From Cristatella mucedo (lineage: Eukaryota; Bryozoa; Phylactolaemata; Cristatellidae): DNA of 64,000 bases. Numbering within the stretch: the stretch's first letter is position 1; every line of letters begins with the position of its first letter. The notes beneath the pieces were generated by a model, which ran no database searches, had not been told where the DNA came from, and saw only the letters and a list, made by a program, of their open reading frames with translations. Shown in pieces: positions 27,601-39,644 of the stretch. Location of the stretch: positions 4,053,001-4,117,000 of the forward strand of contig WPIO01000002.1 in assembly GCA_009760855.2 (NCBI GenBank), in the 5' to 3' direction. The translations under genes were made by a program, and so were the position numbers.

Positions 27601-28383
27601 GTTCGCAGCAAATAACAAAGTCTATTCGCGTCAGGCATGGACAGCTTTATTATTCCATATATTAATGACCATGTTGCTTTTGATTGCGATTCGGAAGATA
27701 TAATTTTAAATAGAATGCAGTATCCTATCTCTTTTGGAAGCAAATTATTGTATGATTATTTGTCTGTTATGCAAAAAATGGTAAGCTCAGCAGCATTATA
27801 CAGATGGCAAATGACAGGTTCTACTGAAGTGACTAATCACGTCAAATCACACAAAATTTGCAATCAGTTCTTAGAATGTATGGTATATTATTCAATATCA
27901 TAGGATATTTAAAATAAGTTAAAGTATAATGCAAATAATCAATTATTACTTTTACAATAAACCGAAATGTATTTATAAATGAAGGCATTACCAATTCGTA
28001 AAAGTAAGAAGAAATTATAGCTATCTACTTTATCACAAAATTGCATCAGGTCATTCATGAAGTTCAACTCAATCGTCAATATCTTAATGCTCACATTGAC
28101 TTGCTGCTTACCATTTAATTGTGAATGAAATACGCCATTTGCTTCGCACCAACAAAACTACGTTTATCCTGCCACTTATAATCCTGATCAAGCATCACTG
28201 CTTCATGTCTTATTTTAATCTCTTTGATATTTCTTGAATGTGAATGCTTATTACAACTTGCGAGATTATCCGTCTCAACATACTGTGATAGATTCGGCTT
28301 AGTCGCTAGAGTCTTAGAGCCTGCTTGTCCAAAAGTCGCTGCATAATTATTTTTCTTGTTTCCTTTCTTTTCCATATGACTTC
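24666..28383. other. Mostly noncoding; weak exon candidates only
   Basis: Acceptor-like sites occur at about 25882 and 27008, and a possible ATG frame with a donor-like ATG|gtaagc occurs at 27637-27780, but no set joins in phase. No mobile element is recognised. Confidence 0.4.
25883..26050 (+). other. Exon-like stretch encoding a hydrophobic segment
   Basis: After the acceptor-like atttcattgcag a frame of about 54 codons reads VNNYQEGDVAFILVLTCVTG and continues hydrophobic. A donor-like GCA|gtaagc occurs at about 25961. It might be a transmembrane exon, but no neighbouring exon with matching phase was found. Confidence 0.15.
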
Positions 28384-28674
28384 ATGCCTGACTGTTCTAG
28401 CTTCGGCTACCAAATCTCCGGTTCCACCGGTTGCTGTACTTCAGACAACCCGAGCTCTGGTGACACCAAAAATCAAGCAGATTGAATGGGGCTTCAGACC
28501 TATTTTACCACTATTCCCTTTGTGGAGACCGGGTGTTTTGCATCCACATGAAGATTCCAACGAATTACCAAGGAAAAATCGCAAGTTGGAAGGACTATTT
28601 GGGTATGAATCAGACCACGGCCACGACTCAGGTCACTGGCATCGCTCACGTCACAGGCATCACTTACGTCATTA
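28384..28674 (+). CDS. Candidate small protein with His-rich end, unrecognised
   Basis: From a possible ATG near 28376 or an acceptor-like tgactgttctag at about 28404, one frame is open to TAG at 28673-28675. It includes SPVPPVAVLQTTRAL, PLFPLWRPGVLHPHEDS and a tail GYESDHGHDSGHWHRSRHRH. The stretch is GC-richer than its surroundings. The His-rich end is produced by a repeat of about 18 bases (ggcatc.ct.acgtca). A donor-like GG|gtatga at about 28606 could end an exon before the His tail. No family is recognised. Confidence 0.28.
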
Positions 28675-28719
28675 GTGAATCGCGTCAGGACAGTCGTCAG
28701 TGCTTAGGCCGCTGATAAA

Positions 28720-29069
28720 TCTTGTTGATTGCTAAGAAGCTACGGTTAAAGCAATGGCTATCAGATTGACAGATTCTTTGCCCTTTGAGCAAATATTAGA
28801 ACATATTTACGAGCCCAAATAAGAACCCTGTGTAATTCGAATGCAGAATTCGTTCGAGACTCGTTTTGTAAACTTCGCCTGTGCACTTAGAATACTTTTC
28901 AGAGCTAAGCGTCTACATTAATGCTTACATTATTAGGATTTTAAGTTTTCATAAGCCAAGTCTTTGCTATTATAAGATTAAACCTGCATCGATGTGATGA
29001 CCAATCTAAGTAATCATACTGTCTTGGCAGTTTAGTGATCGTCCTCTGAATCATAAAATGAGAGAAATA
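28720..29069. other. No gene seen
   Basis: AT-rich sequence between the His-rich candidate frame and the GA tract; nothing recognised. Confidence 0.55.
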
Positions 29070-29166
29070 TAGAAAGAGAGAGAGACAGAGACAGACAGAC
29101 AGACAGAGAGGGGGAGAGAGAGGGGGAGAGAGAGAGACAGGGAGAGACAGGGAGAGATGGAAAGAC
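29070..29166. repeat. (GA)n/(GACA)n purine-rich tract
   Basis: Nearly pure purine GA and GACA units of about 95 bases on the plus strand, just left of the 29225 L2 copy. The antisense Ser/Leu-rich frame is an artefact. Confidence 0.93.
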
Positions 29167-29224
29167 AGAAAAGAGTGTACACTGAAGTAATAAGTGTAAT
29201 AACGTATTTGTATAAGAAATGCAC

Positions 29225-30470
29225 TCACAGAACTTAATCTATTTTAGGCACTTTACATACGCTAATAATGTTGCACGGTCGATTGGTTAGTAGCTAGATG
29301 CACATTGACTGCAAGCATAACATGGTTGCAGTTTACATTCACCAGTTCAGCGAGCAAATATGGCTAGTGGCAGCATGCACAGTGTCAGCATGCATAAGCA
29401 CATCCAGGGTGAATCATATGGACTCGCAAAACGCAGTTATGAGTAGATACGTTGTAGCTTCCTTTTAAATTTCGTCAAGTCAGGGGATGTCGTGAAGCCA
29501 ATCTGAATTTAGTTAAAGTTTTTTTGTAGTATACATGCTGAAGGCATGATCTCCGAAGGATTCGCAGTACGTACGAGGGATAGTTAAATAATTAAAATAA
29601 GAAAACGGGTAGTACGAAATTTAGTCTCGTGGGGGAGTAGATCTGATAGGTAGGCTGGATTCCAACAGTGAAGGAACCTAAGAGTGAGCGATTGAACATT
29701 GAAGTACGATGCATTGCTTGACTGGAAGCCAGTTTAGGTCAGCCAAGATATGGTGTGTTGTAACATCTGCGATTTGCGCTACAGAAAAGCTTGGCTGCCG
29801 AGCATTGCAGCACCGGTAAGCGCCTAATTCCCCAGGCCAGTAGACCAGCAAGCAGTGAATCACAGAAGTCGAAACGGGATGTCACAAAGGCATGGACAAA
29901 TTTAGGTGTAGGCGAAAGCCGGCAGACTCGATTGTGGAGGTGATGCGGTCGTCTAACGAAGGGTTACTTTGGAACATGACATTTAGAACTCGTGAAGATT
30001 CAACAGAAGACATTCGGGCAGGCCTTATTATGAGCCTCAGCCTTTCAAATTTCTGACTCACACTTCGCTTGTCAATAACTAGTAATTTAGTTTTATCATC
30101 ATTAATTCTAAGAAAATTTGCTGCCATCCCTGTACGGATGTCATCAATACATTTAGCCAGGGAGTGGAGAGAATTCGAGGTGCTCGAAAGCTGGGAGAGA
30201 TCAAAGAAAAGGTTCAACTGAGTGTCATCCGCATAGAAGCTAAGATTGTGCTTGGCAATCATATTGGTCAGATGGAGAATGTGCACTGTAAAAAGACCAG
30301 GACCAAGTATAACGAAATGAAGTACCATATAATTCAGTGGTTCCTTGGATGATATATTGTTCGTTCACAATTATACTCTGGAATATCCCGTTGAGATAGG
30401 ACCTAGAACCATTGCAATGCAGAACTAATCATGCCCAGGAGGGATGAGCTGACTTGTTTTTCTGGTCATG
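29225..30470 (-). mobile_element. L2 LINE, RT and 3' part, decayed
   Basis: The minus strand shows SFYADDTQLNLFFD (intact YADD), then AANFLRINDDKTKLLVI, then a decayed C-terminal domain and a 3' tail at about 29225-29280. It is truncated at its 5' end near 30470 within the palm domain. Several frameshifts are present. It lacks the D-to-A change in YADD seen in the 9186-12531 copy. Confidence 0.85.
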
Positions 30471-30597
30471 GTTTTTATTGCCTTTAACTTTAACTAACTT
30501 TCACACGATACCATGCTTAGAAAATTGCATGTTACACCTCTGTAGCCATGCATCTGGCCACTAAATTCATCAATCATTTGTCATGGATGCCTAGCTG

Positions 30598-30745
30598 GTT
30601 TGGTCCAGTGGTTGAGGTGCTCACCCGATAAAGGTCTGGCTGAGGTCGTGGGCTCAAACCCTGAGGCATATGTGAAGCCCAAAATAGAGATGAATCTCTC
30701 TTGGGGCGCTACACAAATGAATTATATTATATTATCTCAGCATTG
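30598..30745 (+). mobile_element. tRNA-derived SINE with L2-type tail
   Basis: A box tggtccagtggttgaggtgc (30601-30620) and B box gggctcaaaccc (about 30650-30661) are followed by a region with inner stem AGAGA...TCTCT and outer gccc...ggggc, then acacaaatgaattatattat. The tail aligns with the SINE at 22396 and with the L2 end. The head is degenerate, so it is not a functional tRNA gene. Confidence 0.72.
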
Positions 30746-30799
30746 CACTAGTAGTGTGGCAACAATGAACTGTAGCATAGAATATCTTTTTGGTCAAGC

Positions 30800-31500
30800 C
30801 ATTCAGCCGTCCTAAGAGTTTTTCTGCAACTCACTGCTTACTGGCCTACCAGCATGTGCGATCAGGCGATTGCAGCTGGTTCAAAACTCCGCAGCTAGGC
30901 TTGTCTGTCGTGAGCGTCACAGTTGCCACATTACTCCACTTCTCGCCGACCTGCACTGGCTACCAGTCAAGCAACGGATTGGCTTCAAAGTTTGTCGCTC
31001 ACTTTTAGGTAGCTTTATTCTTTGGCTCCAGCCTATCTCTCCGACATACTCCCCCATCAGGCCAAGCATTGTACTACCCGCTTTTTTGAATCCAACAGTC
31101 TAAAAATACCTCCTACAAACCTAAATCCTTTGGTGACCATGCATTTATTTCGTATACTCCCAAAGCCTGGAACTCCCTCCCGACTTGCGTCAGAACATCC
31201 CCTGACCTGACCACATTTAAGAAGAACTTAAAAACACACCTATTTAGGACAGCATTTAGTGGGTCCCTCAGATTCTTTCTTTATATGCTTATGCTTGCTG
31301 ACACTGTGCATGCTGCCACTAACCACATTTGCATGCGGACCCTGTGCATGTCACCCCTAACCATGTTAGTCATTTTGTTTGTTTATCAAGCATGATGTTA
31401 CTCACCATTCAATTGCATTTCCCTTTGCAGCAAATTTAAAGCGCATAGAGAGATATTAAGTTCTCTGAGGGCACTTTATCAAGTGCATTATTATTATTAA
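30800..31500 (+). mobile_element. L2 LINE, 3' fragment
   Basis: Encodes QLVQNSAARLVCRERHSCHI, then the rest of the C-terminal domain with frame breaks, and ends with the stem-loop and ATT-rich tail (31485-31510). The start near 30800-30820 is a 5' truncation. Confidence 0.88.
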
Positions 31501-31504
31501 TATT

Positions 31505-32049
31505 AATATAAAAGCAGCAAATTTTGCCGCAGCAAATTTTGCAGCTCTTAGCCAGTGTTTGACTTGAATCTATTTGTTATTGCCTGTTCTCAACTAAGCT
31601 AGAATCGGACCATGTCCAGTCTCATTTTTCAAATGTTGGGATCAACCACGAAGTTTGCAACCACTCACTGAAGATTAAACCAGTATGCAGAGTTTAAGGA
31701 ATATCTGCCTTACAATTCAACCTTTCCATTCCTTAGCGACCTATAAATAGAGGAGCCATTGCCAACAATATCAATTCAGCCCAAATAAAGCTAAGGAACA
31801 CAAAAAAATTGATAACTAATTAGACAAGACTACCATAAACAAAGTTGTTCATTCGCGTGCGACATCTTGTGTCGGTCAGGATTATACTTTTTATTCGATA
31901 CTCCAGATGAGAAACTTAAATGTTCGGCAACCGTTACACAATCCACGGTCTTCTCTGGTCTAACGTCGACGGCATAGATGCAACATCACACCACTTGTGT
32001 CCGTGCTTCAAACACTCTCTATTAAGCCTCAGGTGGACTTAATCATCGT
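31505..32049. other. No gene seen
   Basis: About 550 bases between an L2 end and the antisense second-family fragment; no coding or repeat signal. Confidence 0.55.
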
Positions 32050-32620
32050 TTCTTTGATCTACAAGTCATTTAATTCACTTGCAATGGCAAGCCCATCTAA
32101 CCACTTTTCTCCACCTGTGTGTTCTTGCACCACCCTCCAATGTATCTTCGTAATGTATCTTCGTCTGTAACTCTACAATGCCATAAAGACTATGTGGGTT
32201 TAAAGCAGGAAATTTGTGCAAAGCGCACTCACAGCTTAAGCGGCTTTTGGTAGCCAACAGACTTCATCTCAAGCAACAAAGAGAATCAGGGAAGTATATC
32301 AGAGTTAGGAGAGCAGTTGAGGTACTGAGTAGCATGGAAGTAGCAGCTCAAAACCACTGAAAAGGATGAGCCATAGTCGGCAGTAGCAGAGTACTTTTAG
32401 TTTCGTATGAATTGTGGAAGCTAGTTCCACAGTCTAAATCTGCAGAGCCAAAGCTTCTTTCGGTCGCCAGCGGTCTTTAAGCTGAGGAATGGAACAGCTA
32501 ACTTATTGTCCATACTGGACCTGAGGTCACGTGGAAGCTGAAACTTGATTGCACTGGCCAGCCCATCTAACCACTTTTCTCCACCAGTGTGCTCTCGCAC
32601 CACCCTCTAATTGACTTGAA
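32050..32620 (-). mobile_element. Second LINE family, C-terminal fragment with local direct repeat
   Basis: The minus strand reads GEKWLDGLASAIKFQLPRDL, then NKLAVPFLSLKTAGDR and a degenerate RLWNS motif, followed by the antisense end block at 32250-32290. A stretch of about 60 bases (agcccatctaaccacttttc and following) occurs twice, at 32088-32143 and 32559-32613. Confidence 0.6.
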
Positions 32621-32789
32621 GTCGTCGCACTTCTCTAAAAAAAACTAATTCACACTTTTCGTTGACCGGGCATTCCGTTGGTTTGTGCTAACGTCCGAAA
32701 TTCACCACTGGTTAATATCGTTACGTGCATTGCCTTTGCATCCTAGCCTCAGTTAAAGACTGATATATTCAGCTCAGCTTTCCCAGCAA

Positions 32790-33405
32790 GCCAATTAACT
32801 TATCTTGCTGGTCTACCGGCATGGGAACCAGGTGCTCGCAGTTTGTGCAAGACTTTGCAGCTAGGCTCGTCTGTCGCGAGCGTCGCAATTGCCACATCAC
32901 AACGCTTCTCGCTGACCAGTACTAACTCTTAATCAAGCAGTGCATCGACTTCAAGGTTCTGTTACTCACGTTTAGGTTCATTCATTGTTTGGCTTCTACC
33001 CACCTATTAGATATACCACCCCAAAAACCTAGGAATCATTTCACCAGTTTTGTAAATCTAACCGTTTACCTGTACCTCATACGAACCTCAAAACCAATGG
33101 AAATCGTGCCATTATTGCCGATGCTTCCAAAGCCTGAAACCATAGCACTTCACAACGCCCACAGAAATATCAAAATTTAAAAAGAAGCATAAATCGCACC
33201 CCTTTGTTACTGCATTTGAGGTCTCTATCATTACACTTACATGCTGACCATGTGCATGTCACCCCTAACCATGTTATTCATGTTGTTTATCAAGCATGAT
33301 ACAACTCGCCATTTACACCGTGTTTCTTTTGCAGCTAATGTAAAGTGTCTAGAAATAGATTGAGTTCTCTGAGGGCGCTTTATTAAGTGTATTATTATTA
33401 TAATT
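32790..33405 (+). mobile_element. L2 LINE, 3' fragment, more diverged
   Basis: Short motifs of the C-terminal domain are readable (ARLVCRERRNCHIT-like at about 32860-32910, then HRLLDIPP-like). The family's characteristic untranslated block (catgtcacccctaaccatg) and the 3' stem-loop are followed by attattattataat. Confidence 0.8.
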
Positions 33406-33574
33406 ACTATTATTCGTCTCTCGTGTGTATTTCCTGCTTTCCCAGTGCCTGCTGCTTAAAGATGTTATCACCGATCTCCTGGTAATCATCTGCAAAGTAC
33501 CAGGAAATAAATCCTGTTCTTTGAGGATGCCATTTACATGAATAATTATTATGAACATTTTCCTTGTTCCTACG

Positions 33575-34735
33575 CGTGAATACTAATATTAATGATAATA
33601 ACAATAAATTCGATGTAGCGCTCTCAAAGAAGTCAATCTCTTTTAGGCAGTTTATATTTTCTGAAAAGGAAGGACAATCGAATGGTTACCGGTAGCATGC
33701 TGAATAAATATCCATAATAATTTGGTGGTTTACTGCTTGTCGCTCTTTCGTTCCTGTTTGCTGCTTCTATTGCGGAAATTTGAAGACATATCGATATTGA
33801 TTTGGTTCTATAAGAACGCCATGCAAGCGACTGATTACCCATGATGTTGCTATCACAATACGTGTATACAAATGCAGATTTTTGGTTACATTCTTGAAGA
33901 TTTCTACTTCACTGATAAATCTCTGTTGTGACTGGGTACTGAAATCGCACACTTTTGCAAAAATATTATGAAGACTTGTTAAGGCTCTCATTTGTAAATT
34001 TGAAGCGCGGTTTTGCGTTTAACTTTCATCGCCATTATTTACTCGGATAGTGCTGCATTCTCTTAAATATTAATTACCTTCAAGAATAATTACTATAAAT
34101 TTACACAGCGCTCCTTAAGACGGGAGCGTTTAGTTTAAATAAGTATCTGGAAGCACTGAGCTAAAGGGAGCAAACAGAATGGCATTGAACCTGCAATTCA
34201 TCAGTAGCTTGATGGTGAGCCAGTCCATGTAGATGAGAGTTAAGAGAAGCGTGTAAGTTGGCAACCATGACTCTTACGACAAAGATATGTGTGCACTAAC
34301 TGTAAGGGTTGCATTGCTAAGGCCGCAATATCTGCGAGCAGTGATCGACAGAATTCTCGTCGGGATATCGCAAATGCAAAGTCAAACTTTGCTATGGAAT
34401 CCTTGTCAAAGTTGGCAGACATTTTGTCAATATTTGTGGTAGAAGGTAGGCAGTCATAACTTGGGTGCACATGCAGCCTTCTAAATAACGGTCATAACAG
34501 AAAATGTAAGAAATAATGCCTGCAGATGTTTTCGGATTAGCCTGAACGAGTAGTTAACGGGTTATGTTTTAAATTTCTAAGTACTGAAATAACAGGTTGA
34601 CTTTAAATTTGAATTTAATTTTACCATCTTTCAATTTTATGAATTGTAGGGCACTCCATGCCTTAAAAGCTCCCATCGATATAGGACCTGAAGCATTTCA
34701 ACGAAGTGTGAGTAATGTCTGTGCGAGGTAGCCGA
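33575..34735 (-). mobile_element. Old L2 fragment, minus strand
   Basis: Only scattered motifs remain: the tail at the left (about 33600-33660), FAFAISRREFCRSLLAD and LQLVHTYLCRKSHG on the minus strand at 34260-34390, and the ataggacctgaa block of the RT region at about 34678. It abuts the plus-strand copy at 34740. Confidence 0.6.
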
Positions 34736-34739
34736 CGGT

Positions 34740-37485
34740 AGAGAATTCTCGCCTCCCGATGCGAGGCGCTACAACCGTTTCTTGTCCGTTGTCGAGTTCT
34801 CTTTTGCTCGTTTGGCGGGAGCAGCGAGCTGAGTAACCCGCTCGTTTAATATTCATAGCATTGTTTCGAAACGCTTAGCACATTTTCCGTCAAGCATTAC
34901 TGTGAATCTCTCTAATCTAGTGCTCATTAGGCGTGTTATGTTTTATTATTTATCAGTAGGGTCCAGCGTGGTGCTTCTCTTTGTAATCCTCACTCTATGT
35001 GCTATAAAACCCTTGCAATAAGCGACCTGATTTCTAAAAAGAAAGTGTCAACCTGCTCGTCTTGCCTAAAACTCGGCTGAAATCGGTAAACTGTCGGACA
35101 ATTAAATAAGCAACTTCGACTTGCTTCTCCTTCTTATAGACTCCCGGATCAATCAAAAATGGAGGCCGATTGGCCATCATCACACATTTAACCTTTAATT
35201 ACAAGCATTTACAGTACCTTCGAAGACAAATTTCGAATGTATTGTCTTGATTTCACGCGACAGCAAGATACTGATGGTGGCCATAGTCTATCGCCCACCA
35301 CGCACCAAGTCCTCTTTTAATTCTGGTTTCTCTGATCTCATTTTGATTACGTGTACAAAGGATCTATCTTTCCTTATTATAGGTGATTTCAAACTTCATA
35401 TTGATAACTAATCTGACGCCTACAGCACCGAATTGTGTGCACTGACCGACTCGTTACCTCTTTTGGCTCATGTGAATGGCCTTAATCACATCAAGGGGTC
35501 ATACACTTGACCAGACTTTTTCATGCCACTGCACGCAATCATCACTAGTTATTACTAAATTCTGTTTATCTGACCACATGCAAATCTCATTGAATCATCA
35601 ATGTGTGCCCTCCTCCTCCTCCACTTCCTCCTCAACTAAAATCACCTGTGAATCATGATATCTCAAGACCCTTGACATCGATGCTATTCGTGCGAAAATA
35701 CCTGCTTCACCTCTGCATCTTAATCCCTATTGCGACCTGTCATCGTCGGTAAATTGCTACATGACACTGGCTGATTTACTTGGTGAGTTTTCACTTCCGA
35801 CTAAGCGAACTGTTCACCCTTGAGAAGACAGTCAATAGTTTATTACAGACATTAAAATTGCTAGGTCTACTCAACCCAACCTTAAAAAAGCATACAAAGA
35901 TCAGGACTGGCTGCCCATCGACAGATATACGAGGATTACAGTATTTCACAGCAATCGATCGTAGCAAAGGCCAAGTCTGGCTTCTATAAGCAAACTGTTC
36001 ACTTACAGATGCACAATCATAAAATGCTAATTTTGGCGATCAATAACCTCCTTAACTGATCCAAGCTTAGCTCCTTACCTAGCGATCACAATGATGATCT
36101 CGGTGATTGGTTCCCTAGCTTCTTTGTCAACAAGACAGGCAAGATCATTAAGTCCGTCCCTAAGGTGGATGCATTCCCCTGGAATCCAGTCTCTCAATTC
36201 CATGTGGCACCTCGATGTCTACATTCAAGGAGATAACTAGTGACACTGTCCTAAAGTTCGCATCCTGATCAATGAAGACAAATAGTTCTCTGGACCCTAT
36301 CCCCACTGCTTTGCTTCAATGATGCATTTTATCTACTGTAGCTAGGCATAACAAACATCATAAATATATCTTTAGGTCAGGTCCCAGCACCTTTCAAAAA
36401 GGCCAATATTCAAAAAAGCATCACTGTACCCAGAGACCTTAAGCCATTCTGCCCATTCTTCCTTCAACCTTTCCTATCAACGAAACAGAAACGAGTCGTT
36501 TCAGACCAGTGAAACTCATATTGAAACTTCAAACTTCGCTAGCATTTACCAGTTCTTTATGGAGCTAATCACTCCAAAAAATGTTTGTCTCTTCGGGTGT
36601 ATAACGACCTACGTAGGAATGCAGTGTTAGGTAGAATCTCTCTGCATGTTCTGCTTGATATTACATTAGCTTTTGATGCTATTGATCCCCCAGTCCTTCT
36701 TGAGTGCCTCACGTTTCGTTTGGGCATCACTTGCATTGCTTTGAATTGCTTCAGTTCCTATCTCAGTGGGAGACTGAAGATTATTTAAATGAATGGAAAA
36801 AGATCATGTCTGCCTACTTCCAGTTACATAGCATTGCTAAAATTCAGTCTTTTTTAGACAGGGATACCATGTCTAAGTTAGTCCTTGTATTTGTGACATC
36901 ACGTCTTGACTTTTGTAACTCGCGGCTTACTGGCCTGCCGGCCTGTGCAATAAGGCGCTTACAGTTGATGAAAAACTCTGCAGCTAGGCTTGTCTGTTCA
37001 GAACATCAAAGTCGCCACATCATGCCACTTCTCAATTACCTGCACTGCCTCTCAGTCAAGCAACGCATCTACTCGTTTATCTATAAAACGTAAAAATCTG
37101 AAATGATTTGAAGACCGCGTCTTTAGTTCGTATGCTCCCAATGCCCGGAACCCACTTCTGAGGCATTAGGGCAGCTCCTGATTTGATCACTACTTAAAAG
37201 AAACTTAAATGCTCCTATTAATCACGGCTTAAGTGGATCACTGTGATTCGATCTGTATATGCTCATGCTTGCTGACATTGTGCATTCTGCCACTAACCAT
37301 AGTTGCATTCTGACCCTGTGCATGTTTCCTCTGACCATGTTACTCTTGTTGTTTTATCAGCATGCTACCATTAACCATTTGATCGTGCTTCCCCTGCAGC
37401 AAATGTGTATTACCTGGAAATAGATTTAGCTCTCTCAGGGAACTGTGTCAAGCATATTAATAATACTATTATTATTATTAAATTC
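34740..37485 (+). mobile_element. L2 LINE, long but with internal deletion
   Basis: This second long copy reads on the plus strand: a 5' part collinear with the 12440-12240 region of the main copy, endonuclease remnants (LTLDQTFSC near 35500, SDHMQISLNHQCV near 35570), a linker containing the five-A run (about 36388), and RT fingers (LRVYNDLRRNA, LLDITLAFDAID). At about 36785 it jumps directly to YFQLHSIAKIQ, so the palm with the catalytic YADD box is missing. The C-terminal domain and the 3' tail (to 37485) follow. Many stops and frameshifts; inactive. Confidence 0.85.
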
Positions 37486-37519
37486 CAACGTCGATCTAAA
37501 AGACATTTCAATGAAGTGG

Positions 37520-38275
37520 TCCTTAAAACATTATCGGCTCATTATATGGCTACTTCGGCATGTATCTTTGCATAACATCAGCTTCACTGAACGTTGATAT
37601 TTGCGAAATTCAACGAAAAAAGAATGCAAATTCACGACTAATTATAGAATTTTTATGTGACATCTTATTCAGAAGGCATATGTAGAAATTATGAACGTCG
37701 ACTCTCCTTTGCTGGCTAATAGGCAGTGATATTGTTATTCTGTACTAAAACACCCGATCGTAATCAGTATAATCTTATTATTTACAAACCATTTATAGTG
37801 CATTTATTCAGGCGAAAAATTTATGAAAGCCACACTGTACCAGCAACATTGGGTCTGATAGAGCACGGAAAAAACTCACTTATATGGAACGACGCTCATG
37901 CGTAGGTCACCAATAACAGGAAATGGATTGTTTGTGCAACAGTCAACACCAATGATGAAACCTCACCTCGCCATTGAAAAAACCTTGGCTCATTCATTCG
38001 AAAATTAGATCTCAACTGGCGAGAGATGCCAATAGTTTTGTGTTTTTTTAATACACCACACTGTTAAGGACTCGGGTAACAGCATGTTTCCCACGGTAAG
38101 GATCATCCTTGTGGCTGAATCAAACATCGCTATCTTTGTCATTAGATAACTCAATGTTTCTTTGCTCATTGTGTACCGTAAAATGGGACTTACTTGATAA
38201 GTTTTAATCACCGCCAAAACATTGCTCCATATCCCAGGGCCATGCGAATCTCTACTCAACTTGCCTTATTTTTTG
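37520..38275 (-). repeat. Duplicated block B1, inverted copy of A1
   Basis: The reverse complement follows A1 over about 750 bases. The next block, B2, is in direct orientation, so the inversion breakpoint is within about 38275-38290. Confidence 0.8.
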
Positions 38276-38908
38276 CTTCTTTGTTATAGGATTTTCAAAA
38301 TGAACTCAGACACTAGCAGCTAGGAGGCAATCACACTGAGCTGTAGCACATGCGAATAGGCATTAACTTATCATTCTGCATACCCTTACTGTTGCAGAAA
38401 TGGCAAGACTACACTGTGTGTGAACCTTCGTGAGTAATTGCGGAAAAACCAACAATAAACCGATGGAAGAATCAAGGAACCCGTCAGCTGATGTTTCCGA
38501 CACCGGCCTTAATTATCACCAGAGTGGCCCTGTAGGTGCCGATTACAGTGTGGGTGCTTTTTAGCAGCAGGCTGCTCCTACATTAGTCCAAAATGCAGTT
38601 ATTGCAGTGATAGTGTCAACTTTTGTGGTATGTCGCTGTTAGTGATGCATGTTCACTGCTATGCTTGTTTGCCTCCTACTGCTAATAATGGATGCCACTC
38701 AAAACTTTAGGGCATCATGTTATCCATTATTTCTTGCTTTCTTTGCCTCTTAGGTAGGAAATATACATGCAGTTCAAGTGAGCAGATTAATGAATCTTTC
38801 TGAAGATCGATTTTATTAAATATCAATATTTTTTTATCGAGTTATGCATTGGTTCAAGAATGGCTGTGATGTTTAAACGAAAGTGTTAATTTGTATTTTC
38901 TCTTCCAG

Positions 38909-39107
38909 TGCCAGCAAAGTGCAGTGCTTATCAGCACTAGCATTAGTGTTACGTACAGCCGTGTCAAGTAAAAAAATAACCGTATGTTCCTCACAGTCGG
39001 GTGTCCGAGTACTGCATCCTCAATTTTTAATTACTTTCGAATACTGTTACACTCATTCCCTGGCGCAGCTTTTCTATATCAGCATTCAACAATCTTTGAT
39101 GCAGCAG
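38909..39107 (+). other. Exon-like segment, open frame of 66 codons
   Basis: Flanked by a good acceptor (ttctcttccag) and donor (GCAGCAG|gtaaat), both also present in the duplicate at 5051-5248. One frame (phase 2 in, phase 0 out) is open for all 66 codons and contains SSQSGVRVL. In the older-looking copy A the same frame is broken by TGA after a small length difference. No family is recognised. It may be an exon of a duplicated gene whose other exons I could not find. Confidence 0.3.
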
Positions 39108-39644
39108 GTAAATTCTCACGAAATATTTATTTTTACAACTGAATGCCATGGATTTATTCGTGATTCGTGTGCGGAGATGGTCAAGGAGTTGCAATAGGTA
39201 CCTGCTGGCGAGGACCATATACAATCTTAGTGGTTGCATTTCTTACCACCGAGCTAGCCAATTCTTCCCTGTGCAGCTTGCTAGAGAGCATTAAAGCAGT
39301 CTTCTATGCAGTATCGCGATATGCTTGCAGGAATGGAGACTTTAGTAATCCAATCAGCGTTTCATCAACTTTTTTTTGCTTTACAATGCTTCTATTTGAG
39401 ACTTGTAACAGTAGGAAATCCGCAGCCTGTGTACATTTCCACATGTACGTGTCAACATAGCGAGCGAAGCAAGAAATATTATTAATTGCAACTTCAAAAA
39501 TCCACTGGCATGGTTGTCGTGGTCAGTTTCCTAAAGAGGGAACAGTACAAAACCACTAAAATAATAGCAATAACAATAATAATAGATTGTTTTAAATTGC
39601 CCTACAAGTATTTAATGAAGGTATTTTAAACTCAGCTGCAGTAG

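Noticed and set aside
30598-30670. Functional tRNA gene
   Set aside because: Only A and B boxes are preserved; the cloverleaf does not fold convincingly, and an L2-type tail follows.
33575-37485. Twin-priming inversion of a single L2
   Set aside because: Both halves have their own 3' tail, which a single twin-primed insertion would not give.
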